Shown one piece after another: positions 1-9,766 of a stretch of DNA of 64,000 nucleotides. The notes beneath the pieces were generated by a model. It made no database searches. It worked only from the letters and a program-made list of their open reading frames with translations, and had not been told where the DNA came from. A program made the position numbers and the translations under genes. Origin of the DNA: Pythium myriotylum (taxonomy: Eukaryota; Oomycota; Peronosporomycetes; Pythiales; Pythiaceae); the NCBI GenBank assembly GCA_023091665.1, contig JALJCQ010000009.1, forward strand, positions 930,001 through 994,000. Reading direction: 5' to 3'. How positions within the stretch are numbered: position 1 is the stretch's first letter; every line of letters starts with the position of its first letter.

Positions 1-680
1 GATGGGTAGTGTATTAATGTCCTTGCGTCCGAGGTCAAGAAGGTTTTTGTACTGTACAGTAGTGAGAAGTGTACACTACGTCGCTCTGGCACTATTAGTG
101 GATCCTGTACGTAGTGTGAGCAAGCTGAGACGGAAGAGAGAATCTTTGACTGGCCTGTCCACTCGAGATTTGTCGAGTGTGAGTTGGCTCGCACAATCAG
201 CCATCGCCGTCATCCATGTTGGTACTGTAGCTTCTTCAGTGTATTGACTCCGTGTTCAGTACAGTGTACTGTACTATACACTCCTGCTGGTCAGCTGCAG
301 GACTGGACACCACGTCTCACACAGTCTCTTGCGTCATCCCGATAGTTCATTTGTCAAGCGTGATCTGGTCCGCTGTTGTTCGAAAAGGTTGTCAAGCCAA
401 TCAGCTTCGAGTGTACCTATGGTAAACTTCAAGTGATGACGGTTGAAGTACTGCCATGTCCATGAGCTGGATGCTGCGATTGTGTAGTCGGTGGCAGCCC
501 ACGTAATGCTGTCGCTCGTGTCGCACCCTGGAAATACATCGGAAGTCTCGTTTGACAGCGACCCGAGAAAGAATTACAGTCAGCAGTACACAGTACATCT
601 CAACTCGATCCCCGTACCTCTTCTCTCATTCTCGAATCCTCCGTCTCCAAAAGACTCGTCCAAGTTCCTGGCCTTCGACC
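1..680. other. Intergenic stretch upstream of the aquaglyceroporin gene
   Basis: No convincing gene is visible. Short reading frames here have no recognisable domain and poor coding character. Alternating GTACTGTAC-type words recur (near 48-58 and 255-275). The last 100 bases are presumably the promoter and leader of the gene starting at 681. Confidence 0.5.
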
Positions 681-1571
681 ATGGCTGAACGCACATCCGA
701 AGACTACCGCGCGCTTGAAGCAGCCGAGAAGAACTGGGTCTCAGGAGAGACCGAGCAAGAGGAACACCCGGTTGGCCCACCAAAGTTGCCTTTTGCCATC
801 AAAAGTTTGCACGCGCGCGAGTGCCTCTCGGAATTCCTCAGCACCCTCATCTACATCGCGTTTGGACTCGGTGTGAATGCTCAATACGTCCTCTCGAAGG
901 CTGCTGCTGGTGACTACACCAGCGTCACCATCGCATGGGGTGTTGGCGTCATGATGGCTATGCACGTCGGTGGAGGTGTTAGCCACAGCCACCTCAACCC
1001 TGCAATCACCATTGCCCTCGCCGTTTTCGGCGTGTTCCCGTGGCGTAAGGTGCCGGGCTACGTGGTTTCTCAGGTCCTCGGTGCGTTTGTCGGCTCGCTT
1101 ATGATCTACACAATGTACTACCAGTTCATCCACCTCGGAGATCCGCACAAGACTGCTGCTACGTCGATCATTTTCCACACTCATCCCAACCAGTACATCA
1201 ACCACAACGGCGCTTTCCTGACTGAGATGTTTGCAACGATGATCTTCCTCATCTGCCTTCTCTCGCTAGTTGACGAGAAGAACCGCCCGACTGTCGTGCC
1301 AAGCTTCCCAGCGTGCACGGGCATCCTAGTTGTCGGCATTGGCATGTGCTTCTCTCTCGGATCCTCTGCCGCCCTTAACCCAGCGCGTGATTTCGGTCCT
1401 CGCGTCATGCTAGCGATGGTCGGCTATGACGGCATCTTCAGCGCCAACAACACCTACTTTTGGATTCCTATCGTCGCGCCGATCATTGGTGCGATCTTGG
1501 GATGCGCTATCTACCTCCTCTTCATCATGGCCCACCACCCGGACAAGGTTATCAAGCACGGATTCTACTAA
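681..1571 (+). CDS. Aquaglyceroporin / MIP-family channel
   Basis: Membrane channel of the major intrinsic protein family, 296 residues, single exon. It has the two half-helix signatures of the family: HLNPAIT at about residues 104-110 and LNPARDFGPR at about 232-241. The Asp after the second NPAR is typical of glycerol-conducting members (GlpF/aquaglyceroporin) rather than strict water channels. Hydrophobic segments run throughout from about residue 52, with a hydrophilic N-terminal tail of about 45 residues. The start at 681 is preferred over an upstream in-frame start because it has a strong context (ACCATGG) and the upstream residues look non-coding. Likely role is passive glycerol/water/small-solute transport at the plasma membrane; substrate is inferred, not shown. 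The next gene converges from the minus strand. Confidence 0.93.
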   Translation: MAERTSEDYRALEAAEKNWVSGETEQEEHPVGPPKLPFAIKSLHARECLSEFLSTLIYIAFGLGVNAQYVLSKAAAGDYTSVTIAWGVGVMMAMHVGGGVSHSHLNPAITIALAVFGVFPWRKVPGYVVSQVLGAFVGSLMIYTMYYQFIHLGDPHKTAATSIIFHTHPNQYINHNGAFLTEMFATMIFLICLLSLVDEKNRPTVVPSFPACTGILVVGIGMCFSLGSSAALNPARDFGPRVMLAMVGYDGIFSANNTYFWIPIVAPIIGAILGCAIYLLFIMAHHPDKVIKHGFY

Positions 1572-1688
1572 TCGCCATGTCTTGGCGATCCTCGATGCGT
1601 TGTCAATTGTGCATGTTGGTGATATTAAGTGCGGATGTTAGCATCGTGGTTCATAAACAAACAAAGACAAACACGCATTGTGAATGCC

Positions 1689-2375
1689 TCAGACAACCAC
1701 TGGCTTCGCGTTCGTCCTGTAGTGACGCGGCGAGCCCCCGTATCCCGGGAGCGTGTCAACGGGTCCAATGTCGCACGTGCCTTTCTTGTAGCTCTTGACA
1801 TGCGTCGCCATTTGAGCAACCGTGCAGAGTGAGCAAAACGCTGACGCGAGTCCGTCTTCGAGTGCTGATCCAGGGATCTGGAACAACTCGCGAATACGAC
1901 CGCGTAACGACCACGTGATGAAGATCAGCACAACTCCTGAGATCGATCCCAGAAACGTGCACGAGCTAGCAATGAGCGAGAACGCAGATCCAGTGAGCAC
2001 GAGTTCTTTGTGTTCTCGCAAAAAGAGCGTGAGGTTCGCATCCAGCTGGAGCTCTTCGTGGGCCGAGTGAGCAGCGAAAGACACCACGCCCGCGAGCAGG
2101 ATCTCGACAATGTAGACACCGATAACGATCTGGAGAACCTTCCAATAGGGCGCCCACCCGATGCGCTGCGAGATCTGCGCGAGCGAGACGCACGGCAGCC
2201 ACCAGACCGTGCAGCAGTTGACAAACGAGTCGAAGCAGCCGCAGAAGTCGGCATCCCATGCTCCTGTCTTGATCACGACGAGCGGCTCGCCGTCGTCGTC
2301 CTCGTGGGCCGTGTACGGCGTGTGCAGCAGCGGGCGCGCGTCGAGCTCCGCTGGCTCTGGCGTGTAGCTGCTCAT
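1689..2375 (-). CDS. PLAC8-domain protein (divergent copy)
   Basis: Single-exon, 228 residues. The N-terminal about 40 residues are hydrophilic; the PLAC8 (Cys-rich, DUF614/placenta-specific 8) core follows: GAWDADFCGCFDS, then CCTVWWLPCVSLAQI, two long hydrophobic segments, then CSLCTVAQMATHVKSY. The usual CPC motif of neighbours is here LPC, so one core cysteine is lost. The C-terminal tail after the core is longer and more basic than in the other copies. PLAC8 proteins are small membrane-associated proteins; plant members affect organ size and metal or calcium fluxes, but no activity is established for oomycete members. It is transcribed away from the cysteine synthase-like gene and is the most divergent of the PLAC8 genes in this window. 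The start at 2375 is the first ATG giving a normal-length protein. Confidence 0.85.
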   Translation of the reverse strand: MSSYTPEPAELDARPLLHTPYTAHEDDDGEPLVVIKTGAWDADFCGCFDSFVNCCTVWWLPCVSLAQISQRIGWAPYWKVLQIVIGVYIVEILLAGVVSFAAHSAHEELQLDANLTLFLREHKELVLTGSAFSLIASSCTFLGSISGVVLIFITWSLRGRIRELFQIPGSALEDGLASAFCSLCTVAQMATHVKSYKKGTCDIGPVDTLPGYGGSPRHYRTNAKPVVV

Positions 2376-2746
2376 GGTCGCTGGAGAGAGAGGAGAGAAG
2401 GATTGAAGAGTGGGGACACAGAGTGCAGGGTCTCTGCTCTCGTGGCTCTTGTGGATGGGAGACGGAGGTGAGCTCGTCACTCCTACGAGAATGATGGTAA
2501 TCAGGGCTTGCTGCAACATACACGCAACATTGATGTTGCCGAAGGTCAAGCAAATCCAGAAGGCTGATTCCGTGGATCTCCTCCCTCAGATCTGATGCAC
2601 CATGTCACATATTGGCAACAATGGGCCAATCACCAGGATCCATGCGAGTGTGTTGTCACCAAGAGCTCGCCTCGACGCATCCTCTCGCGTGAGTGGAGAC
2701 GCTGCGGTGCCATTTCGTGCGTGGCTGTCCGACGCGGAAAGCCCCA

Positions 2747-3949
2747 ATGACCGCGCGACGTGCCGCGTTGCCTCTCGGCTGCTTCGTCGCCGGCGCCGCT
2801 TCGGCGTCGTTATGGACGCAGCGATCGAACAAGATCGAATCGTCGGCGACGCCACCGGCGGCCGTCGCTGCTCCTTTGACGAACCGAGACAAGCCCGTAG
2901 ATATATTCGAGGCTGTGGGCAACACACCACTTGTGGAGCTCAAGACCGTCTCTCGACTGACTGGCTGCAAGATCTACGGGAAGGCCGAGTACATGAACCC
3001 GTGCGGAAGCATCAAAGATCGCGCTGCGAAGAGTCTCATCGAAGATGCTGAGGCGAAAGGTCTGCTCAAGCCTGGCGGTACGATCATCGAGGCGACGGGT
3101 GGCAACACTGGCGTGTCTCTGGCGATGTTAGCGAACGCGCGCGGCTACAAAGCGATCATCACTATGCCTGATTCTACTGCGCCTGAGAAGATCGAGCTCA
3201 TGCGAACCATCGGCGCTGATGTTCGAGTGCACCCGACTGTTGATCTGTCTGATGAAGAGAACCACTTTTGCCACGTTGCTGAGCGGCTTAGCAACACAAT
3301 TGAAGGCTCAGCATACCCAAACCAGTTCGAGAACCTTGCGAGCATGCGATCCCACTACAAGGGCACCGGCCCGGAGATCTGGAAGCAAGTCGGTGGCAAG
3401 ATCGATGGGTTTGTGTCCGGTTCGGGGACTGCGGGAACCATCGGTGGCTGCTCAAAGTTCTTGAAGGAGAAGAACCCAAACCTCCGTGTATGGTTAGTGG
3501 ATCCAAAGGAGATCACGAGCCTGGTAGCATACATCAACGGTGGGAGGACGACAAGTTTCCAGAAGTACGGACTCGAAATGGTGCCAATCGAGCCTTCTGG
3601 CTCAACTGTTGTTGAGGGCGTTGGTCTTCCTCGCATGACCCCAAATTTTCACGAAGCTGTCATTGACAAGGGAGTCTCCGCTACCAACCAGGAAGTTGTC
3701 GACATGGCGTACTTTTTGTTGCGCAACGACGGCATCTTTGTTGGTCCAAGCGCTGCGATGAACGTAGTGGGAGCCGTAAAATTAGCGCGGGAGCTCGGCC
3801 CTGGCCACACTATCGTGACCATCCTCTGTGATAGCGGCGAGCGATACCTCAGCAAGCTCTACAACCCCGCCTGGCTCGAGCAGCACAAGCTCACGGTGAC
3901 TGAAACCAACACAGTTGAGCCGACGCTCGATTTCGTCAGAAACGACTGA
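2747..3949 (+). CDS. Membrane-anchored cysteine synthase-like PLP enzyme
   Basis: Fold-type II pyridoxal-phosphate enzyme of the cysteine synthase / O-acetylserine sulfhydrylase family, 400 residues. Visible motifs: GNTPLVEL, MNPCGSIKDRAA with the PLP-binding Lys, ATGGNTG (substrate loop), the phosphate-binding GSGTAGTIGG, and CDSGERY near the C-terminus. The N-terminus (ALPLGCFVAGAASASLW) is a short hydrophobic anchor or mitochondrial signal-anchor. That anchor plus the long C-terminal part with VDP, EGVG and FLLRNDGIFVG resemble the fungal mitochondrial cysteine synthase 2 type (yeast YGR012W-like), not a plain cytosolic enzyme. Expected reaction: sulfide plus O-acetylserine to cysteine, although substrate preference of this subgroup is unsettled. 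An alternative in-frame ATG lies at 2693; 2747 is chosen because the anchor then sits at the extreme N-terminus. Confidence 0.88.
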   Translation: MTARRAALPLGCFVAGAASASLWTQRSNKIESSATPPAAVAAPLTNRDKPVDIFEAVGNTPLVELKTVSRLTGCKIYGKAEYMNPCGSIKDRAAKSLIEDAEAKGLLKPGGTIIEATGGNTGVSLAMLANARGYKAIITMPDSTAPEKIELMRTIGADVRVHPTVDLSDEENHFCHVAERLSNTIEGSAYPNQFENLASMRSHYKGTGPEIWKQVGGKIDGFVSGSGTAGTIGGCSKFLKEKNPNLRVWLVDPKEITSLVAYINGGRTTSFQKYGLEMVPIEPSGSTVVEGVGLPRMTPNFHEAVIDKGVSATNQEVVDMAYFLLRNDGIFVGPSAAMNVVGAVKLARELGPGHTIVTILCDSGERYLSKLYNPAWLEQHKLTVTETNTVEPTLDFVRND

Positions 3950-4456
3950 ACCCATTCGATTTGATTAAAAATGTTCTCGCCAGCTATTGTTGCTGGCAGC
4001 ATGCACCCACCGCTGGAGAAGGAAACGATCAACGCCCAACTTCGTTTAGGTCAGCCTCTTACGAGCTTCAACCGAATGTTCAATATACAGTACCAGTACC
4101 GTACTGTACGTACACGCATCTTTCCATGCAGTTTCCCGCCGTCGGTGTCAAGTCAGATTCGCTTGGGTACAGGAAAAGATCTGGTCAGCATTGGTTGAAC
4201 CCAATTCTTTAATATCGACTTCCTATCCTAGTGGGTTGAAAGTCACCAACACGGCGAGCTCAACGTTCCACTGATATAAAACTTATCCCGATTCCCCAGA
4301 CGGATCTCCGTTGGCTTGTTTCACTGGACTCTTCCGTGCGAATGGGTACAGCTCGTCCAGCTTGCCGTCCTCTGAGGGTCTGCTCGATGTTTCGTGTCTT
4401 TCGTAGTGCAACCGACCAGACGTACGCATCTTGTTGTTTATCGCTTTCGACTGACT
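3950..4456. other. Intergenic stretch, no gene seen
   Basis: No supported coding sequence. Contains short GTAC-rich runs (4085-4112). The downstream end is the promoter of the PLAC8 gene at 4518. Confidence 0.5.
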
Positions 4457-4475
4457 GCTCATTCTCCAAATTCCG
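4457..4475 (+). promoter_or_regulatory. Oomycete core promoter (Inr plus FPR) of PLAC8 gene
   Basis: The sequence GCTCATTCTCCAAATTCCG fits the known oomycete composite core promoter GCTCATTYYNCAWTTTNYY at nearly every position. It lies 43 bases before the ATG at 4518, the usual distance. Transcription is expected to start within the TCATT part. Confidence 0.75.
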
Positions 4476-4517
4476 CAGCCTCAGTCACAACCAACTCTTC
4501 TCCGAGACCACGTTATC

Positions 4518-5264
4518 ATGAGCAGCAACGAAGCCCCATCGCCCCTTTCGGATCTCGGAGGTGACATCCAGTACGAGTACATGGGAGATGACACCACCGT
4601 CGATGCTACAGTCGTGATCGAGACCGGTGACGTCAAAAAGGCCAAGAAGAAGGCGGGCAAGGTCGCCGATGCCGCCGTTAAGACCACGGCCGTCATGATC
4701 GACAACATGACGGTGCCCGTCGCCCAGGTAGTCCACCGATCCATCACCACGGGCAAGTGGGACACAGGACTGTTCAACTGCTTCGACTTCTGTGTCCCGA
4801 ACTGCTTCATGGCCACGTTCTGTCCGTGCATCTCGGCGGCGCAGATCGCCTCGCGCCTCGGCTTCAGGTACCAGAGTGCGCTCATCGCGTTTAGCATTCT
4901 AGTCGCGCTCGAGTGCATTTGTTACGGACTAATGCTCGGCACGCTCCACTCGACTGAAACCGAGTACACGTACAGTTACTACACCAACAGGTACTACTAC
5001 TACGAGGTTTCATCCACGCGCCTGAGCTTCTGGGCGTACATCGCATACCTCATCAGCATCGTCATCTTCATGGCCTTCTGGCAGCTTCGCACAAAGGTTC
5101 GCTCGACCTTTGAGCTACCGGGCAGCTGTGTCGAGGACTTTTTGATCTCGTTCTGCTGCTCGTGTTGCGCTCTCGCGCAGATGGCGACGCATGTCAAGAG
5201 CTACAAGCCTCACACGTGCGACTTCGGGCCCCCTGATGAGCTCCCAGCGTACAGTGACGCCTAG
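4518..5264 (+). CDS. PLAC8-domain membrane protein
   Basis: Single exon, 248 residues. A charged N-terminal segment with a Lys-rich patch (about 40-50) precedes the PLAC8 core at about 79-227: GKWDTGLFNCFDFC, MATFCPCISAAQI with the family CPC motif, a hydrophobic segment at about 121-142, a Tyr-rich loop (about 150-163), a second hydrophobic segment at about 171-190, and CCSCCALAQMATHVKSY. The end (FGPPDELPAY) is shared with the neighbouring copies. Two hydrophobic segments suggest a hairpin or two-pass membrane protein. It is the first of a tandem trio with the pseudogene at 5621 and the intact copy at 6764, with which it shares most of the core, so the trio arose by local duplication. Function is unknown. 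Confidence 0.92.
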   Translation: MSSNEAPSPLSDLGGDIQYEYMGDDTTVDATVVIETGDVKKAKKKAGKVADAAVKTTAVMIDNMTVPVAQVVHRSITTGKWDTGLFNCFDFCVPNCFMATFCPCISAAQIASRLGFRYQSALIAFSILVALECICYGLMLGTLHSTETEYTYSYYTNRYYYYEVSSTRLSFWAYIAYLISIVIFMAFWQLRTKVRSTFELPGSCVEDFLISFCCSCCALAQMATHVKSYKPHTCDFGPPDELPAYSDA

Positions 5265-5620
5265 GCCGCACACGACAATAATGTTTGAATGAATGGTAGC
5301 TCCGCTGAGATGGGTCGGCGATCACCACTCTCTGACCAGGAATGGTGGCGCTGGGATAGACACTGAGTTGGTTTTGGATGCGATCTGAATGGCATCACCC
5401 ACAACACCCATAGTCGTCATTGAATCGCAGCCTATCTCAATAGTGAGGAGGAAAGTTGCGTGGGATTTCCTGGTGACTTTACTAACCTAGCGACATTGAA
5501 GCTCTGTGGTGATCTCACGAACAAGCCCGCCAAAACTGTTGACTGGACAACATCTAGAGGCCCTTGAGCGACTCCCACAAAAACCCCGTTCTTCGACTTT
5601 CGATTTCTCGATCACTTGGC
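5265..5620. other. Intergenic stretch between tandem PLAC8 copies
   Basis: No coding sequence recognised. Confidence 0.5.
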
Positions 5621-6240
5621 ATGTGCGACACCAATTCCACAGTACACGAGAACGCTTTCGTCCCACTTGAGTCGCCATTGTCTGACTTCGGTAAACGCGA
5701 CTCCATGCCAAACCCAAGCATTTCAGTAACCGTCAAACTCACCGCGGTTGCTACGGACAAGAGTGAGTTCACGAGCGCCGGAATCACCATTGGTCACTGG
5801 GATGCCGGTCTCCTCGACTGTACCGACTCGCTCGTGCCCAACTGCTCGATGGTATTCTTATGTCCAGGCATATCCGCTGCTCAGATCGCGTCACGAGTCG
5901 GCATCAAGTGCAGTACGGCGGTCATAGTATTTGTGTTTCCTTATGTGGGTCTCTACGCCACGGCGATCGTATTTGCTATGGCGATCAATGACGTCTACAC
6001 AAGCTACATCGGTGCCCAGATGACCGATTGGGGCTATGTCAACATTGTCATGAACATCTACTATTTCGCGTCCGAGTCCGAGACCGCTTCCATTTGCCGG
6101 GACATGTCATGGAAGATCTCCTCATCTCGGCTTTAGGTCCGCACTGCTCTCTTGCTCAGATGGCGACCCACGTCAAGAGCTACACGTCTGGCTCGTGCAC
6201 CTTTCGAGCACCGGACGAGCTTCCTGCCTATGACGCCTAA
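5621..6240 (+). pseudogene. PLAC8 pseudogene (frameshifted, cysteines lost)
   Basis: Homologous over its full length to the PLAC8 genes on either side. The first part reads from the ATG at 5621 through GHWDAGLLDCTD and CPGISAAQIASR, then leaves frame. The C-terminal part (MATHVKSYTSGSC to DELPAYDA) continues in another frame to 6240. The shift lies between about 6060 and 6105 and equals a net loss of one base (or gain of two). The core CPC motif has become CPG, and the CCxCC cluster before AQMATHVKSY has degenerated to a single Cys, so function was probably lost before or together with the frameshift. The spacer between the two hydrophobic segments is also shortened. A sequencing error could explain the shift but not the missing cysteines. 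Confidence 0.8.
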
Positions 6241-6722
6241 AGCGGAAAAGCTGCCTGGATCGAATACATCTAACTCCAACTTCTAAACTTACTCCTATGA
6301 ATATGAGGACTTGAAGAGAGACAGTCAATCGCTCTCTGCTTCTACTCACCCGCATCAGAGGCTCTGATCGAGCTTCTCTCTCTCATGCGTTACAGTGTAG
6401 CATCGGCTTGGGTGCAGCAGCCAAGTCTGCCGGGCGACCAGATAGCGTAAAAAAGTCAGTCACGTGCAGCCGTCCTCGTTGGATCAGTACTCACAACTTC
6501 AACATACACTTCGGTCTCAGGAGTGACTGGGGAATCAGGATGGGGTGCCTACTTGGATAACGAGTTGCCATGGAGCGTTCTTCCTCCAAATCGTTTAATG
6601 TCTGGTCTTCTCTGGATTGAAGTGTAGCTATCGGAGCAACAGCCGATCGTCCACCTGGGCATGACGACCGTGGAGTCTTTTGTGTCGCCTCTGCCATTTC
6701 GGGACAGAGACTAAAAATCTTC
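6241..6722. other. Intergenic stretch, no gene seen
   Basis: Nothing recognisable apart from the promoter at its downstream end. Confidence 0.5.
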
Positions 6723-6739
6723 TCACTTCCAAATTCGCC
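6723..6739 (+). promoter_or_regulatory. Oomycete core promoter (Inr plus FPR) of PLAC8 gene
   Basis: TCACTTCCAAATTCGCC has the initiator TCAYTT fused to the flanking AWTTCGCC element. It ends 24 bases before the ATG at 6764, and it supports that start over an upstream in-frame non-ATG start. Confidence 0.7.
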
Positions 6740-6763
6740 TCGCACTCCTCAAAGCCACCAAGA

Positions 6764-7456
6764 ATGGCCGACACTCACGAACGCAGCACGACTGGGGAAG
6801 TCAAGACCGAATATGGAGCTCTTATCTCGCCTCTTTCGGATCTCGACAAACGAGAGGTTGAAGATGCGGCTGTCGCCAAGGCTGTTGCAATCGACGTGAC
6901 TGGCGAGCCGCTCACAAATGGTATCCAGACGGGCAAGTGGGCCACGGGACTCTTCAACTGCTTCGACTTTTGCGTGCCAAATTGTTTCATGGCCACGTTC
7001 TGCCCATGTATCTCGATCGCTCAGATTGCTACACGCATCGGGTACAAATACCAGACGGTGCTCATTGCGTTTGCCGTGGCCATCGGGCTTGAATATATCA
7101 TGTACGGGCTCATGGGTGCGACGGCTCACACGACCACAGTCGAGGCTTCTTACGACTACGATCCCGTACTGGGCCGCACGACTTACAGCTACGATGTCTC
7201 ATCAAGCCGCCTGAGCTTCTGGGGTTATATCGCATTCGTCATCAGCGTTGTCATCTTCATCGCCTTCTGGCAGCTTCGCACCAAAGTACGCGAACACTTC
7301 CAACTTCCAGGTAGCTGCGTTGAGGATTTTTTCGTCTCTTGGTGCTGCTCGTGCTGTTCGATCGCGCAGATGGCGACGCACGTCAAGAGCTACAAGCCCA
7401 ACTCGTGCGACTTCGGACCACCTGACGAGCTACCGGCCTACGCCGATGACAACTAA
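6764..7456 (+). CDS. PLAC8-domain membrane protein
   Basis: Single exon, 230 residues, closely related to the copy at 4518. PLAC8 core: TGKWATGLFNCFDFC from about residue 57, CPC at about 80-82, hydrophobic segments around the middle, CCSCCSIAQMATHVKSY, then the shared end FGPPDELPAY. The N-terminal segment (about 55 residues) is hydrophilic and differs from the paralogue, while keeping a short common PLSDL element. The core promoter at 6723-6739 marks the transcription start and supports this ATG. Last member of the tandem trio. Probably an integral or peripheral membrane protein; molecular role unknown. Confidence 0.92.
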   Translation: MADTHERSTTGEVKTEYGALISPLSDLDKREVEDAAVAKAVAIDVTGEPLTNGIQTGKWATGLFNCFDFCVPNCFMATFCPCISIAQIATRIGYKYQTVLIAFAVAIGLEYIMYGLMGATAHTTTVEASYDYDPVLGRTTYSYDVSSSRLSFWGYIAFVISVVIFIAFWQLRTKVREHFQLPGSCVEDFFVSWCCSCCSIAQMATHVKSYKPNSCDFGPPDELPAYADDN

Positions 7457-7990
7457 GTTGTTGCGCAACATGCCGAGTCCTCGGTCTTCATTTTGTATAG
7501 TGCGTACATGATACGTAGTCCTTCTTCATGAAACACTCAATATTCTTCTTGTCCTCGTGTATGCTTGGCTTTAACGAGTCACGCGAAATGGCAAACATGT
7601 CTTTCGATTGAGTATGAGCTGTTCCTGCTTGGCAATCGTTGCAAAAATCAAGCGAGAATATGCCGTACAAACGATAAATTGCGCAGAACGCAGGGTCCTC
7701 CTTATGCTGCCAATCGAGTCTTTGCCAGCGTCCTCTTCGTCCATGGCTTCGATGTCAGGTGCATCCGCAAGTCGATCCACGGCTCCCTGGTCTTCCGCAG
7801 CTTTTTCGCCCTATCTTTCGGGAGTAAGGGTTTGACGCGGTCGAGGAACGACTACTTGAATGTGGATGCTCGAGTCAACAGGGTTCTTTAGTGAATATCT
7901 CTTTTCGGTGACAAGAGAACCACTTCTTTTTTTACCTATGGGAGGATGGCAAGCGGTATTGAGCGATTGAAGGCTGCCAGCACGGTGTTA
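7457..7990. other. Intergenic stretch between convergent genes
   Basis: Lies between the 3' ends of a plus-strand PLAC8 gene and the minus-strand ankyrin gene. No supported gene. Confidence 0.5.
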
Positions 7991-9766
7991 TCAAATAGCC
8001 ACAGGATTGCCGGTCCAACTGGAATTACTGTACTTGAGCAGCAAAGCTTTTACGTCTCGAAGGTCTTTGGTGCTGGCCGGAGTTCTAATGTATAATCCTC
8101 GACGCGATACCACCTCGAATGCTGTTTCACCTAGGGAATCTAGCAAGTTGATACAAGCACCCGACTCAAGCAGCAGCCTCGCGATGTGAACATAAGCGCG
8201 CCCGCGTCCAATCTTCTGGAGAACTTGATGAAGAATATATGTCGATCCACCTGTGATCGGGGCGTTCACATCTACGCCGTGTGCAAGCAACTGAGCTACG
8301 GCAGCCTCAGATCCGGACAGGCAAGCCTCGTTGAAATGCTGCTGCAAAACTGCACTGCTTACGATGGAACGAGCTAGTAAGAGCTCAATCAGCTCTCCGT
8401 CGTTTCTGTCGATTGCGAAGCTCAGGCAACGCGAAGCTTGGTTTGCATTGAGCGGGACGCTAAGCCGTTTTATTAGCACGATTGCCGCGGCCGTTTGTCT
8501 TTTCTCGAGCGAGGCGAACAGAGCAACAATTAAACTAGGTCCCACTTTCGGAATCAAATCACAGTCCAGTAGCTCCCCAAGGCACTCGACTGATCCGTGT
8601 AGTGCAGAAAGCGTCACTAGTAGTGGAAGGTCTTGCACTGCATTTGTATTCCGAAGTAATCGGAGCAATCTTACCGAGTCCACAACAACAGCGGCATATA
8701 CTGGGTGGTTACTCGACTCGATACGACTCTGGAATGATACTCCGTTGCGGAGTAGTTCGGTGAGTATGTCTTCAGCTTTCTCGCAAACTGCCAACACTAG
8801 CGCGATATTTCCGTACAGCGTAAGCAACGTAGAATCTTTGAGCTCCGGTCGTGTTGCAAACAAAAACCGAATGAGTCGACGATGCCGTCGTAAGCTTGCT
8901 ATACCCAGTAGGAGAAACGGTGTCTGATCCTGGAGTTTAGATCGGCGATCTTCGTATTCTTGATCGTGAAAATCCCTATCTTCGCCTCCGTCTAAACCCC
9001 AGACACTGCTGTCAAGTGGCGGTGGGAGAGCGATCCAGCTGCAATGGTGCTCGTCGAGCTTCGCACCACTCGCTAATAGCATGTCGACCATCGCCGGATC
9101 GCCATCGTATGCAGCGAGAGACAGTGCATTCTGCTTTCCGTCAACCCTGGATGCTGGATTAGCGCCAAGCTCTAGCAGCCACCGAACCAACGGGATATTC
9201 TGTTGTGTCACTCCAAGCTTGACAGGTGAGCACCTTGTGGATTTCGTCGATAGACATACGCCAACAGCTCCAGCACCGTGTTCAAGTAGCAATTCGCAAA
9301 GCTGGCGACGGCCGCTCGCGAATGCAGCGGCGAACGCAGTCTCACCCGTTGTGTCATCGACGCTGTCGGCGAGCAGCGCATCCTGCTGCAACTGAGTGCG
9401 CACAGTCTCCACATCTCCACGCCTCGATGCGTCAATCATTTCAGCGCATCGCAGCTTGAGCCGGGCGACAAGCTTGTCCGACTCGGACGATCCGAAGCTC
9501 CGACGTGTCTCAACGCCACTGGACGCCAACGCGGCGCGCTGGAAAAGGAACCCCGCGGCCGCTGGATGGCCGTGGAAGCCCGCGAGATGCACGAGCGATC
9601 GCAGGAACGTTGGCGTGCCACATCGCCGACGTTCGAGACAGTTCGGAGCGTCGTGTGAGCTGTCGATGTCGACCGCGTCGTCGCACTCGGCGAGGAGTCG
9701 TTCGAGGCGGCTCGTGCTGCCTTCGGCGGCGGCACGACGCAGCTCCGAGGCGAGGGATGGGGCCAT
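7991..9766 (-). CDS. Ankyrin-repeat protein
   Basis: Single exon, 591 residues. Repeats with ankyrin character include GETAFAAAFASGRRQLCELLLEHGA (about 141-165), IPLVRWLLELGANP (about 191-204), ALSLAAYDGDPAMVDMLLASGA (about 214-235) and, towards the C-terminus, further LLxxG units such as AAVAQLLAHGVDVNAP and HIARLLLESGACINLLD. Between these the repeats are degenerate. No catalytic domain, signal peptide or membrane segment is evident, so a cytosolic or nuclear protein-binding scaffold is the safest description. The ATG at 9766 is used because the reading frame upstream has only a non-ATG start. Oomycetes carry many such proteins and individual functions are not predictable. Confidence 0.85.
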   Translation of the reverse strand: MAPSLASELRRAAAEGSTSRLERLLAECDDAVDIDSSHDAPNCLERRRCGTPTFLRSLVHLAGFHGHPAAAGFLFQRAALASSGVETRRSFGSSESDKLVARLKLRCAEMIDASRRGDVETVRTQLQQDALLADSVDDTTGETAFAAAFASGRRQLCELLLEHGAGAVGVCLSTKSTRCSPVKLGVTQQNIPLVRWLLELGANPASRVDGKQNALSLAAYDGDPAMVDMLLASGAKLDEHHCSWIALPPPLDSSVWGLDGGEDRDFHDQEYEDRRSKLQDQTPFLLLGIASLRRHRRLIRFLFATRPELKDSTLLTLYGNIALVLAVCEKAEDILTELLRNGVSFQSRIESSNHPVYAAVVVDSVRLLRLLRNTNAVQDLPLLVTLSALHGSVECLGELLDCDLIPKVGPSLIVALFASLEKRQTAAAIVLIKRLSVPLNANQASRCLSFAIDRNDGELIELLLARSIVSSAVLQQHFNEACLSGSEAAVAQLLAHGVDVNAPITGGSTYILHQVLQKIGRGRAYVHIARLLLESGACINLLDSLGETAFEVVSRRGLYIRTPASTKDLRDVKALLLKYSNSSWTGNPVAI

